Source of the DNA: Glycine soja
Taxonomy: Eukaryota > Streptophyta > Magnoliopsida > Fabales > Fabaceae
Reading direction: 5' to 3'
Assembly (NCBI RefSeq): GCF_004193775.1
Contig: NC_041003.1
Location: forward strand, 26,103,735-26,167,734
Length of the DNA stretch: 64,000 bases
Position numbers and translations under genes: made by a program. Numbering within the stretch: the first letter of the stretch is position 1; each line of letters begins with the position of its first letter. Under the pieces are notes generated by a model. The model made no database searches. It saw only the letters and a program-made list of their open reading frames with translations, and was not told where the DNA came from. Positions 35,483 through 46,354 of this stretch are shown one piece after another.

Positions 35483-36028
35483 TGAGATAGATCGACTCGA
35501 CAACAGTGATGAACACCAATGGTGATGTTTGGTGGTGGCAGGAAGTGTTGTTTGGTTGCGAATCTAGTGTTTGGTGGTGGTTTTGGGTCGTGAGTTATGG
35601 AGGAAGGTATTGTTTGGTGCGTTTGGGTGATGGTAGATTCGTTAAGGTTGGTGGAGATTAAGTGGTGATGAGGTGGTGTTGTATTGATGGTTATGGTGGG
35701 TTGGTGGTGGTCGCAGGTTATAGAGATTGGTGGATGTGGTATGGTGGTACAGTGGTTTAGTGGTGATGGGGGTGTGAGTCATGGATTTGGTTCAGGGTGG
35801 TGGTGTTTGTGACATGGTGGTGTGCGATGGTGGTTTCACAAGATGGTGGTTGTATGGTGGCACAATGATAGTATCAATCGAGGTGGCAACGCAGACAAAA
35901 GATGAAGGTAGGGATGCTACGTTGCGCAAGGAGTTATGTTGAGATTAATTTTTTTTCCTGCTATTTTACTACTACCACCCCTCTACTTTATTGTCTGCAG
36001 TCCTCCATCAGCCTTTTTCCTCTCATGC
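35483..36028. other. GT-rich intergenic stretch left of the MULE
   Basis: No gene. The plus strand between about 35515 and 35880 is dominated by ggtggtg and gtttggtggtgg runs. 36029-36037 is the left target duplication of the MULE. Confidence 0.5.
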
Positions 36029-36860
36029 CTAGAGTGTGGGTGATGCTAGGTGCACCCAACATTATTGCTGGTGCATCCAGCATTTAACGTGAATGGGCAA
36101 AAATGCCCATGGTCTAAATTTAAAAGTTTAGCGTGCACCCATCATTTCCTTTTATGCCTTCCGTACGAGCCCCCTCCATTCTTCTTCCCTACGTCACCAT
36201 CTCATTTTTGTTGGCCGTTGGAGCTTCTTCTCCTCCGTTGGGTGTCGGCATTAAGGACCTGCATTGAACGGGATGCTCCACTGTCGAGGTAAGCTTCTTC
36301 TCCTTGTTAATTAATGCCGTTTCCGTTTCTGGTTTTCGTTTTCGTGCGGATCAAGTTGATCCATATTAGAAAGAGGAATCATCTTTATTCATACAGATCA
36401 AGTTGATCCGTATGAGTCATATAGATCAAGTACTTGATTAGGTATTTGATTTGTTAGTTTTGTTTTAAAAATAAGTATTGTGTGTGTTTTAAAAAATAAT
36501 ATGTATGATTACATGGTGTTATGAAATAGTTTTAAATTTTAATAGTAAATAAATGAATTTTGTAGTTATTTATGTTTAATTTATTTGAATGAAAATAGTC
36601 ATATGTTATTTAATTATGTATTTTGTGTTTTAACTATTTAGTCATATATGGTGTTATGAAATAGTTTGAAATGTTATTATTTGATTTCAATGAATAATAG
36701 TCATATATAAGTTTAATATGTAGTTGTTATTTTTTTTTATGAATTTTGTGTTTTAATTATGTAGCCATATATGTTGATATGAAATAATTATAAATGGTGT
36801 TATTTTATTTCAATGAAAAGTAGTCATATTATTCATAGTTATACATTTTGTAGATGTTGA

Positions 36861-36893
36861 GGGTTTAGGATTTAGGGATTAGGGTTTAGGGTT
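36861..36893 (+). repeat. Telomere-like TTTAGGG cluster upstream of the PMD start
   Basis: The plus strand reads four imperfect units of the plant telomere repeat (gggtttagg, atttaggg, attaggg, tttaggg) about 80 bp before the PMD ATG. Short telo-boxes occur in plant promoters. Function here is inference only. Confidence 0.6.
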
Positions 36894-36972
36894 ATGTAGT
36901 CATATGTTTATTTGAATAGCAAATATTGAATTTGACAAAAAAAATACATGTGCGTCAAGATTTGCAGATCAT

Positions 36973-37893
36973 GGTTAGAACTAAAGGGTAAGGTCGTTCC
37001 TTAGGTAGGGTTATAGGCAGAGCCCTGGGGAGAGAGGATCATCATGATTCAGATGATGTTCCCCAGCGGCGAAGGCCTACAACATCCACACGTAGGCAAC
37101 AAGAAGCTGCCCCTGTTGCTGAGGATGATCCTGTGCTAGCTGAAGACGTACATGCATATGCTGCAGAAGTTGTTCATGATGCTGAGGGATTTCCAGGTGG
37201 GCTGCGTGACCCATCAGTACTGACTGACTATGGTGACCATGTTGCAGTCATCGTATGGAATGAAGAGGTATTTAAAATTTTTAATTAAAGTGATTTGTTA
37301 AGTTTTTGTTATTATTTAAATTTTTCATAATTTTAATTATTATGTTTATAAGTTGTCGAATCATTTTTTTTGCAGGAACGTCCTGAATTGAAGTTATCCT
37401 CCAATGGAAGGAAGGTTCATAAATTTGGGAGGCCTGCTCCAAAAATTGAAGGGCTAGTCGCAGCCACAGGATTAAGTCCTTTGATCGCATACTCAATAGA
37501 CACTGGGGACTTATATCCGCTTTTGTGGAGAGGTGGCATAAGGAAACTAGCAGTTTCCATCTTCCTGTTGGAGAGCTTACCATCACTCTAGATGATGTGG
37601 CATCTTTGCTTCATCTTCCAATTATAGGTGCCTTCCATAGCTTTGACCCTCTGTATGTCGACAAAGCCGTCTTGATGTTGGTTACTTGAAGTCTCCGGAG
37701 AGGAAGCTAGAGCTGAGACAGCACAATGTCATGGGGCATACATATGCCTATCGTGGCTACAAGATATTTATCAAAGCAAATATGAGGTCGAACATTGGAT
37801 TGTTGCAGCTCGTGCCTATCTGCTACATTTGTTAGGTTGCATTCTTTTTGCTAACAAGAGTGTAACACATGTTCATGTTGTTTTTTTAGACGC
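36973..37893 (+). pseudogene. PMD (MAIN-like) gene, 5' part
   Basis: ATG at 36973, stop six codons later (36991), then a basic/acidic leader. An intron at about 37266-37374 (donor after AATGAAGAG, acceptor ttttgcag) joins to ERPELKLSSNGRKVHKFGRP and EGLVAATGLSPLIAYSIDTG. After a frameshift near 37512 come SAFVERWHKETSSFHLPVGE and TITLDDVASLLHLPIIGAFH, then further shifts to AARAYLLHLLGCILFANKS. This is the plant mobile domain of MAIN/MAIL proteins, which also occurs in transposons. It is cut at 37893 inside an alanine codon by the Athila LTR; sequence continues at 45188. Confidence 0.83.
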
Positions 37894-38997
37894 TGATGTT
37901 TCATCATTTTCTTCTATTTTCTAAACCCTTTTTGCACCATTTTAATTACTGATTGGTCTTAATTGTCAATTAATTAGGAAGTTTTATTATTTGGGCTCAT
38001 TTAGCTAATTTGATGTTTTTAATCTAATTTCAGAAATTAATGAAACATTGGGCTTAATCCGGATTTTGGTTGTGGACTTGAAGAGGGCAAATAAAGCAGC
38101 GCTTACCTTAGTTAATTTCTAATTAGGAAATTTCACAATTTTATTTTATGTGGTTCAGTGTTTATTTCGTTTTGGGCCAGAGTATTGTAATAGGGCCCAG
38201 TGACTTTGAGTGACTCTTTTTAAATAGCAGCCTTGGGATTCGTGCAAGGCTATTCTATTATGTTATTCATTATTCAGAGCTTTGTTTAGGTATTTACGTT
38301 TTTCTGCTTGAATGCTATTGTTTCGTTCTTAATGCAATTTTCCATTTTCTGCTTCTAATAACAATTTCGTTCTTGTTTCTTCTTCTACTTTCATTTACGT
38401 TTCTGCTTTTAGTTTCATTTGCGTTTTCTGTTTGAATCTATGGAAGGCTAGATTTTCTAGTGTTGTTTCCTTTTGAGGATGAAGCCCAACTCTCTTTGAG
38501 GTTTCATTTATAATGTGGCTTCCTGGCAGTTTCCCTTTCTCCAGTTAACCCAAATTCTTGAACATTAATCAGTGCACGCTTCATGTTCGATTAATTTCCT
38601 CTAAGCCAAACTTGCATTCATGCTTAATGGACGAAGGGCTAACTGGTGTATGTGTTGCCTAATCACGTATTGACAACCCTAAGTTGATTTTCGCTTAGTA
38701 AATTGAAATAGGGTTGGATTAAGTGGTTAACTGTTAGGGACGAATTCTCCATAACCCAGGATAAGAGAATGGCTTCTGAATCAGAGGAAACAACCCATTT
38801 TTAATATTGGTAGTTTCGTATTCTAGTTTACTTGTTTTGTCCTTTAAATCACAACACAAACAACCCCCCCAATCATTATTGTTACTGCAAGTGTATTATG
38901 AACATTTGGTTTATCATTGCTTGTTTGGAAACGACCTAGGATCACTTCCTAGTTACTGCATTTTCATGTTTATTTGATTCGAGTACGGCCTCGATCA
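37894..38997 (+). mobile_element. Athila-group 5' LTR
   Basis: 1,104 bp from TGATGTTTCATC to GGCCTCGATCA. A TATA-like tttttaaatagcag lies near 38217. It is followed after four bases by a primer site. Confidence 0.8.
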
Positions 38998-39001
38998 AAT
39001 T

Positions 39002-39019
39002 TGGCGCCGTTGCCAGGGA
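39002..39019 (+). other. Primer-binding site, Athila-group element
   Basis: TGGCGCCGTTGCCAGGGA directly follows the LTR end. It starts with TGG and matches the tRNA-Asp-type primer site commonly found in Athila/Tat elements (from memory). Confidence 0.8.
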
Positions 39020-39761
39020 GCAGTGTCCAAAGGTTCATAATAGCTAGCGTTGTGTGTTTAATTCTTTCGTGTTTTATGTTTAATTGTTAGTATTGTGTTA
39101 GTATGTGTGTTAGTGTTGTTTAATGTCCTAGTATTTTGTTTAGTGTGTGTTCTGTTTTAGTTTTCCTATTAAGCGCTTCCCCTGTTTTAGTTTTGGGTGT
39201 TTTGCTGTGAATAGTGTTTTGCGACGGACTTAGCGACCACTTTTGCTTGCGGCAAAACAGAGTAGTAGTAGAAATCAGGTAGCGACGGATTTTAGCGACC
39301 ACCCATGCTGAATTATTTTGGATTTTTTGTTTTAGTAGCTAGGGTTGTTATTTTTAGCTGAATTTTTTTTGTGGTAACTTCTTTCAATCCATATTTTGTG
39401 GGAAAAATAGCTAGAGCCTTTAGTTTGGTCAGATTTGAAAGTTCCAAAAAAGTAGCAAATTTTGTGTATGTCAAAACTTCAAACAGCCATAACTTTCTCC
39501 ATCGTCCAAAAATAGTGATTCTGTCAAAAGTTTTTTATTTTTCAAGTTTTATTCACTTATTTTTCTTAACCTACCATTTTTAGCTTCTATAGTTAAACTT
39601 TGAATTTTTGCCTGAAATTTTTTGAGCTATCTTCTCATCATTTTATAAGGTTGCTCACAAAATTTCAAGTCATTTGGATATCATTTGAGGGTAGTTGTAG
39701 TTCAAACCTACACCTTTATTTACATGACAAGGCAACTAGTTGTGCATGCTGAATGTAGTGT

Positions 39762-42700
39762 ATGACTAGAGGCAACCCATCTGACTTACAACCCTTTGAT
39801 CCTGAGATAGATAGGACATTTCATAGATTAGTTAGGCATCATTTTATACCTTTTGATCATCCTGAGCATTCCATTACTGGTGAATCTGTGCATTCTGTTA
39901 TTGGTGATTTTGAACATCCTGATTTTGAGCATTCTGATTTTGAACATTGCACAACCTCCACCCCGTGAGAGGACTCTAAGGGAAATGGCTGCACCTGATT
40001 TCACCTACGAAAGCTTGTGCATCCAATACCCTGATGAGGATGTCCCATATGTTCTTAAAACTGGACTGATTCATTTGCTTCCAAAGTTTCATGGCCTTGC
40101 AGGTGAAGACCCGCACAAACATTTGAAGGAATTTCATATTGTCTGCTCCACCATGAAACCCCCAGATGTCCAAGAGGATCACATATTTCTGAAGGCTTTT
40201 CCTCATTCTTTAGAGGGAGTGGCAAAGGACTGGCTGTATTACCTTGCTCCAAGGTCCATCACGAGCTGGGATGACCTTAAGAGAGTATTGTTAGAAAACA
40301 TTTTCCCTGCTTCCAGGACCACAACCATCAGGAAGGATATCTCAGGTATTAGACAACTCAGTGGAGAGAGCCTGTATGAATACTGGGGGAGATTAAAAAT
40401 ACTATATGCCAGTTGCCCTCACCATCAGATTTCGTAGCAGATGCTTCTCCAATATTTTTATGAAGGACTTAGTAATATGGAGAGAAGTATGATAGATGCT
40501 GCCAGTGGTGGAGCCCTTGGAGACATGACTCCTGCTGAAGCCAAAAATTTAATTGAGAAGATGGCTTCCAACTCCCAGCAGTTTAGCGCCAGCAATGATG
40601 CTATAGTCATTAGAGGAGTGCATGAGATAGCTACAAACTCAGCTGCATCATCTGAAACTAAGAAGCTTGAAGGCAAACTGGATGCATTGGTTAACTTGGT
40701 AACCCAGCTGGCCTTGAACCAGAAATATGTACCTGTCGCAAGGGTCTATGGTTTGTGCTCCTCTGCTGACCACCATACAGACCATTGCCCTTCCATGCAG
40801 CAACCTGGAGCAATTGAGCAGCCCGAAGCTTATGCTGCAAACATTTACAATAGACCTCCTCAACCTCAGCAGCAAAATCAACCACAACAGAACAATTATG
40901 ACCTCTCCAGCAACAGATACAACCCTGGATGGAGGAATCACCCTAATCTCAGATGGTTTAGCCCTCAGCAACAACAACAACAGCCTACTCCTTCCTTCCA
41001 AAATGCTGCTGGCCCAAGCAGACCATACATTCCTCCACCAATCCAACAACAGCAATAGCCCCAGAAATAGCCAACAGTTGAGGCTCCTCCGCAACCTTCC
41101 CTCGAAGAACTTGTGAGGCAAAGGACCATGCAGAACATGCAGTTTCAATAAGAGACCAGAGCCTCCATTTAGAGCTTAACCAATCAGATGGGAAAATTGG
41201 CTACACAATTAAATCAACAACAGTCCCAGAATTCTGACAAGCTGCCTTCTCAATCTATCCAAAATCCCAAAAATGTCAGTGCCATTTCATTGAGGTCGAG
41301 AAAGCAGTGTCAAGGACCTCAACCCGTAACACCTTCCGCATATGCAAATGAACCTGCTAAACTTCACTCTACTCTAGAAAAAGGTGATGACAAAAATTTA
41401 CCTAACAATTTATGTGCAGGTGAATCTTCCATTGGTAATTATGATTTGCAAAAGCAGCACATCCCTCCTCTTCCATTCCCTCCAAGAGCAGTTTCCAACA
41501 AAAAATTGGAAGAGGCAGAGAAAGAGATCTTGGAAACATTTAGAAAAGTAGAGGTAAACATACCTCTGCTGGATGCAATAAAGCAAATTCCAAGATATGC
41601 TAAATTCTTGAAGGAGCTGTGCACTAATAAGCGGAAGCTTAAAGGAAGTGAACAAATTAGCATGGGTAGAAATGTCTCCGAACTAATTGGTAAATTTGTT
41701 CCCCAAATTCCTGAAAAATGTAAAGATCCAGGTACATTCAGCATACCTTGTATTATAGGGAATAATAAGTTTGACAATGCCATGCTAGATTTAGGAGCTT
41801 CTGTTAGTGTTATGCCTCTGTCTATTTTTAATTCTCTATCTCTAGGTCCCTTGCAGTCAACTGATGTGGTAATTCATTTAGCTAATAGAAGTGTTGCCTA
41901 CCCTGTTGGTTTCATAGAAGATGTCTTAGTTAGAGTTGGTGAACTGATTTTCCCTGTTGATTTTTATATTTTGAATATGGAAGATGGATTTTCTCAAGGA
42001 TCAGTTCCCATCATTCTAGGCAGACCCTTTATGAAAACTGCAAGAACTAAGATAGATGTTTATGCAGACACACTATCCATGGAGTTTGGTGATATAACTG
42101 TTCATTTTAATATTCTGGATGCTATGAAATACCCATCTGAAGATCTTTCTATATTTCGTGCTGAAATAATTGACCATGTTGTTGATGAATACATGACTGA
42201 TCTTTACTCTAATCTGCATGCCTCTCACTCTTCATGCATTGAGTCTGAAATTGTACTTGATCATATGTCTGAATTTGATGCTGAGAGTGAATCTGAAAGT
42301 GATATTGATTGCATGTCTGGTGGTGGTGTTTTACCTCTTGAGATTGATTTTATAGAGTCAGATAGGACTAACCATGTTTCAAGAAGTACACATACCTCTG
42401 ACTTTCTTTATGAGGTACAGGCTGAGAAACCATCTCCTTCTACCACTATCCAGCCGACCACACCAGAATTGAAGCCTCTGCCATCAAATTTAAAATATGC
42501 TTACTTGGATGATAGCAAAAGTTTTTCGGGGATTATATCTGCCTCCCTTGCTGATGAGCAAGAGGAGAAGTTGTTGTCTGTTCTCAAGAAGCATAAGAAG
42601 GCTATAGGCTGGACCTTGGCAGACATTCCTGGTATTAGCCCATCCACATGTATGCATCGAATAAATTTAGAGGATGGAGCTAAACCAGTAAGACAGCCAC

Positions 42701-45186
42701 AGAGAAGACTCAACCCGGTGATTCTTGATGTAGTGAAGAAGGAGATAACCAAGCTTTTGCAAGTTGGAATCATTTATCCTATCTCTGACAGCCAATGGGT
42801 GAGTCCCGTCCAGGTAGTCCCGAAGAAGACCGGCCTCACAGTGATAAAAAATGAGAAGAAGGAGCTGATTCCTACTCGGGTGCAGAATAGTTGGAGAGTC
42901 TGCATTGACTATAGGAGGCTGAACCAGGTTACCAAAAAGGACCATTTTCCCATGCCATTCATTGACCAGATGCTTGAACGCCTGGCAGGTAAATCTCACT
43001 ACTGTTTCCTTGATGGTTTTTCTGGTTATATGCAAATTACTATTGCTCCTGAGGATCAGGAAAAGACCACATTCACCTGCCCCTTCGGCACTTTTGCCTA
43101 TAGGAGGATGCCTTTCGGCCTGTGCAATGTCCCTGGTACCTTCCAACGGTGCATGATTAGTATTTTCAGTGATTTCTTAGAAAATTTCATAGAGGTGTTT
43201 ATGGATGATTTCACTGTGTATGGATCCTCTTTTGATGGTTGTTTGGATAGTTTGGAAAAAGTTTTGAATAGATGCATTGAAACTAACCTTGTTCTAAATT
43301 ATGAAAAATGTCATTTTATGGTTGAGCAAGGTATAGTTTTAGGCCACATTATTTCCAATAAGGGTATTGAAGTAGATCCTGCAAAAATTTCTGTTATTTC
43401 ACAATTGCCTTACCCCTCTTGTGTGCGAGAGGTGCGATCTTTTCTTGGTCATGCAGGATTCTACAGGCGCTTTATAAGGGATTTTAGCAAAGTAGCCCTT
43501 CCAATGTCCAACTTGTTGCAAAAGGAGGTGGAGTTTGACTTCAATGACAGATGCAAAGAGGCTTTTGATTGCCTCAAAAGAGCGCTGACTACCACCCCCA
43601 TCATCCAGGGACCCGATTGGACAGCCCCTTTTGAGCTTATGTGTGATGCATCAAATTATGCATTGGGGGCTGTCCTTGCTTAGAAAATTGATAAATTGCC
43701 CAGGGTGATATACTATGCTTCTAGGACTTTAGATGCTGCCCAAGCGAATTATACTACTACTGAGAAGGAGCTTCTAGCCATAGTTTTTGCTCTTGAAAAA
43801 TTTCGATCTTATTTGCTTGGTACCCGCATTATTGTTTATACTGACCATGCAGCTCTAAAGTACTTGTTGAAGAAGGCTGATTCTAAGCCTAGGTTGATCT
43901 GATGGAAGCTGTGGCTCCAAGAGTTTGACTTGGAGATCCGTGATAGGAGCGGAGCACAAAATCTAGTTGCCGATCATTTGAGTCGGATTGAACATGTATC
44001 AGATGCGGATTCACCCATTCGGGATGATTTCCCGGATGATCATTTGTATATACTGTATAGTATTTCTGACTCTCTTTCTACTCCTTGGTTTGCCAACATT
44101 GTCAATTATTTAGTTGCTTCTGTTTTTCCTCCCTTAGCATCTAAGGCCCAAAAAGATAAAATTAAAAGTGATGCTAAGCATTTTATTTGGGATGACCCCT
44201 ACCATTGGAAATTGTGCAGTGATCAGGTCATTAGACAGTGCATTCCAGATCATGAGACTGACTCAGTCCTGCAGTTCTGTCATTCTTCCGCACCGGGAGG
44301 CCATCTGGGTGTTCAAAGGACAGCTCGCAAAGTGCTTGATTGTGGTTTTTATTGGCCCACCATCTTTAAAGATGCGTGGAAGATCTGCAGCACTTGTGAC
44401 CAGTGTCAGTGAGTAGGAAATACACTTACATGGCGACAACAAATGCCTCAGCAACCTATGCTATTCTGTGAGGTGTTTGATGTCTGGGGTATAGATTTCA
44501 TGGGCCATTTTCCTGTCTCTTTTGGTTATGTTTACATTCTCCTTGCAGTTGACTATGTTTCAAAATGGGTGGAAGCCAAGCCCACTAGAACTAATGATGC
44601 TAAAGTTGTTGCAGATTTTGTCAGGTCTAATCTGTTTTGCAGGTTTGGAGTACCTAAAGCAATTGTTAGTGATCAAGGAACCCATTTTTGCAACAGAACA
44701 ATGCATGCCCTGCTTAAAAAGTATAGGGTGGTACACAGGTTATCCACACCATACCACCCCCAGACCAATGGACAGGCAGAAATTTCTAACAAGGAGATCA
44801 AAAGAATTTTAGAGAAGATTGTACAGCCAAGCAGGAAAGATTGGAGTACCAGGCTTGATGATGCTCTCTGGGAACATCGGACTACCTACAAAGCACCCAT
44901 AGGAATGTCTCCTTATCGTGTTGTCTTTGGAAAGGCATGTCATCTTCCAGTGGAAATTGAGCACAAAGCATACTGGGCAGTGAAGACTTGCAACTTCTCT
45001 ATGGATCAAGCTGGTGAGGAAAGAAAGTTGCAACTGAGTGAGTTAGATGAAATCCGCCTAGAAGCCTACGAGAATGCCAAGTTCTACAAAGAAAAGACCA
45101 AGAAGTTCCATGATAGCATGATAGTTAAGAAGGACTTCATGGTTGGGCAACAAGTGTTATTGTATAATTCTAAGCTCGATGTTTGA
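39762..45186 (+). pseudogene. Athila-group gag-pol polyprotein, one frame with eight internal stops
   Basis: The N-terminus (39762-39945) shifts once, then a single frame runs to 45186. It is broken only by stops at 40435, 41056, 41068, 41149, 41170, 43681, 43900 and 44410. Gag: FPHSLEGVAKDWLYYLAPRS near 40200 and a Gln-rich tail. Protease: AMLDLGASVSVMPLS near 41790. RT: WRVCIDYRRLNQVTKKDHFP near 42895 and VFMDDFTVYGSS near 43200. RNase [21 protein letters not shown] near 43710. Integrase: His/Cys zinc motif 44280-44410, then acidic residues in [18 protein letters not shown] and the glutamate in [11 protein letters not shown]. It ends at the deletion junction. Confidence 0.9.
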
Positions 45187-45187
45187 C

Positions 45188-45939
45188 TGATCCAGACTAT
45201 GATGAGATCTCACCACATGCTTGCCGGTGGATTGACAATTCCTGATGTTTGTTGGATGCCATATGGTGAGTGCTGAGAAGTTCGGGAGTTTGATTTGATT
45301 TCATGCTTTTTAGGTCATCTACGATGGGGGCCCATTGTCGTCAGACACCGACCAGAGAGGGTGATGCGACAATTTGGAAACGTTCAAACCATTCCTCTAG
45401 AGACTACGGGTTCCAGGTTTTCATTTGAAGATATTGACGACAGGTGGATGCATTACTCTAACTATCTTGCAGCAACGGGGCAGATTTGTGTTGTGCCAGG
45501 ACAGTGTGCATCCGATTACATGGACTGGTTCTTCTTGATTTCTCATCCGTTGATGACACCTGCACAACTTGCTGATCCGCCCAGACAACCACCTGTGACG
45601 CAAGATGACACATATGTGGAGCCACATATCCATGAGGTCCCAATGCCACCAGCCGCAGGACCAACACATGCCCCTTCTAATGTGGAGCAACCTAGACATG
45701 CCGTGGTAAGTAATCTTGCTTTAATGTTTTATCAAATGTCATTTAGTTCACTTATTTTGATACTATATGGGTTGTTTTCAATGTCATAGGAGGCTTGCCA
45801 AGCGATCGCAGAAAGGTTGGAGCGTCTTCTTAACCTAAGGATAGTCACCGTAGGTACAGAAATACACGAGGTCATGGAAGACTACATAAGGATCGCTAAG
45901 GGTGTAACACCAGATGGCAATGTTTATGTCAGGTCATGA
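45188..45939 (+). pseudogene. PMD (MAIN-like) gene, 3' part
   Basis: Resumes with DPDYDEISPHACRWIDN at 45188, then TIPDVCWMPYGE, GHLRWGPIVVRHRPERVMRQ and DRWMHYSNYLAATGQICVVP. It continues with SDYMDWFFLISHPLMTP and a Pro-rich tail. An intron at 45706-45789 (GTAAGT..ATAG) leads to a final helical exon ending in a TGA at 45937-45939. This order matches the carboxyl half of MAIN-like PMD proteins. Small internal deletions (near 45230) and a stop break it. Confidence 0.83.
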
Positions 45940-45974
45940 CAAAGGTGGCGCACGGATCAGCCATAGACGTCATC

Positions 45975-45979
<5 letters not shown>

Positions 45980-46037
<58 letters not shown>
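45980..46037. repeat. (AT)n microsatellite between convergent MULE genes
   Basis: About 58 bp of alternating AT, located 40 bp after the PMD stop and ~320 bp before the stop of the convergent transposase gene. Confidence 0.95.
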
Positions 46038-46038
<1 letters not shown>

Positions 46039-46354
46039 ATAATGTTTATATTTTTCTTGTATTTGACAACATTGTGGATTTCCCAAACATTTTGTAAATG
46101 TTAACTTATTTTGGTTTATAATTTTTATGCTATGTTTATTCGTCTAAATATTAGAGTTGACATTCAAAAATTATTTTAAATTACGTAACCATTAAATGTA
46201 CTAGGTATTCCTGTTAATGATGTAACAATATTTCCATAACTTCTACACGTCTGGAAATTAAATTTAATGTAATAAACCAACTGACAATTATGTTAATTTG
46301 TAGTGTAACAATTATATATTCATGTATGACATTATAAAGGCCACTGCTGCATGT

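Larger units (their letters stand above)
37894..45187 (+). mobile_element. Athila-group Ty3 element, 3' end deleted
   Basis: 5' LTR 37894-38997, primer site 39002-39019, gag-pol to 45186; no 3' LTR or polypurine tract. The upstream flank is gacgc (37889-37893), and no matching downstream copy exists. Downstream the PMD gene resumes with ~170 bp of its expected coding sequence missing, so one deletion removed the element's 3' end and part of the host gene. It resembles soybean Diaspora-type elements from memory. Confidence 0.85.
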
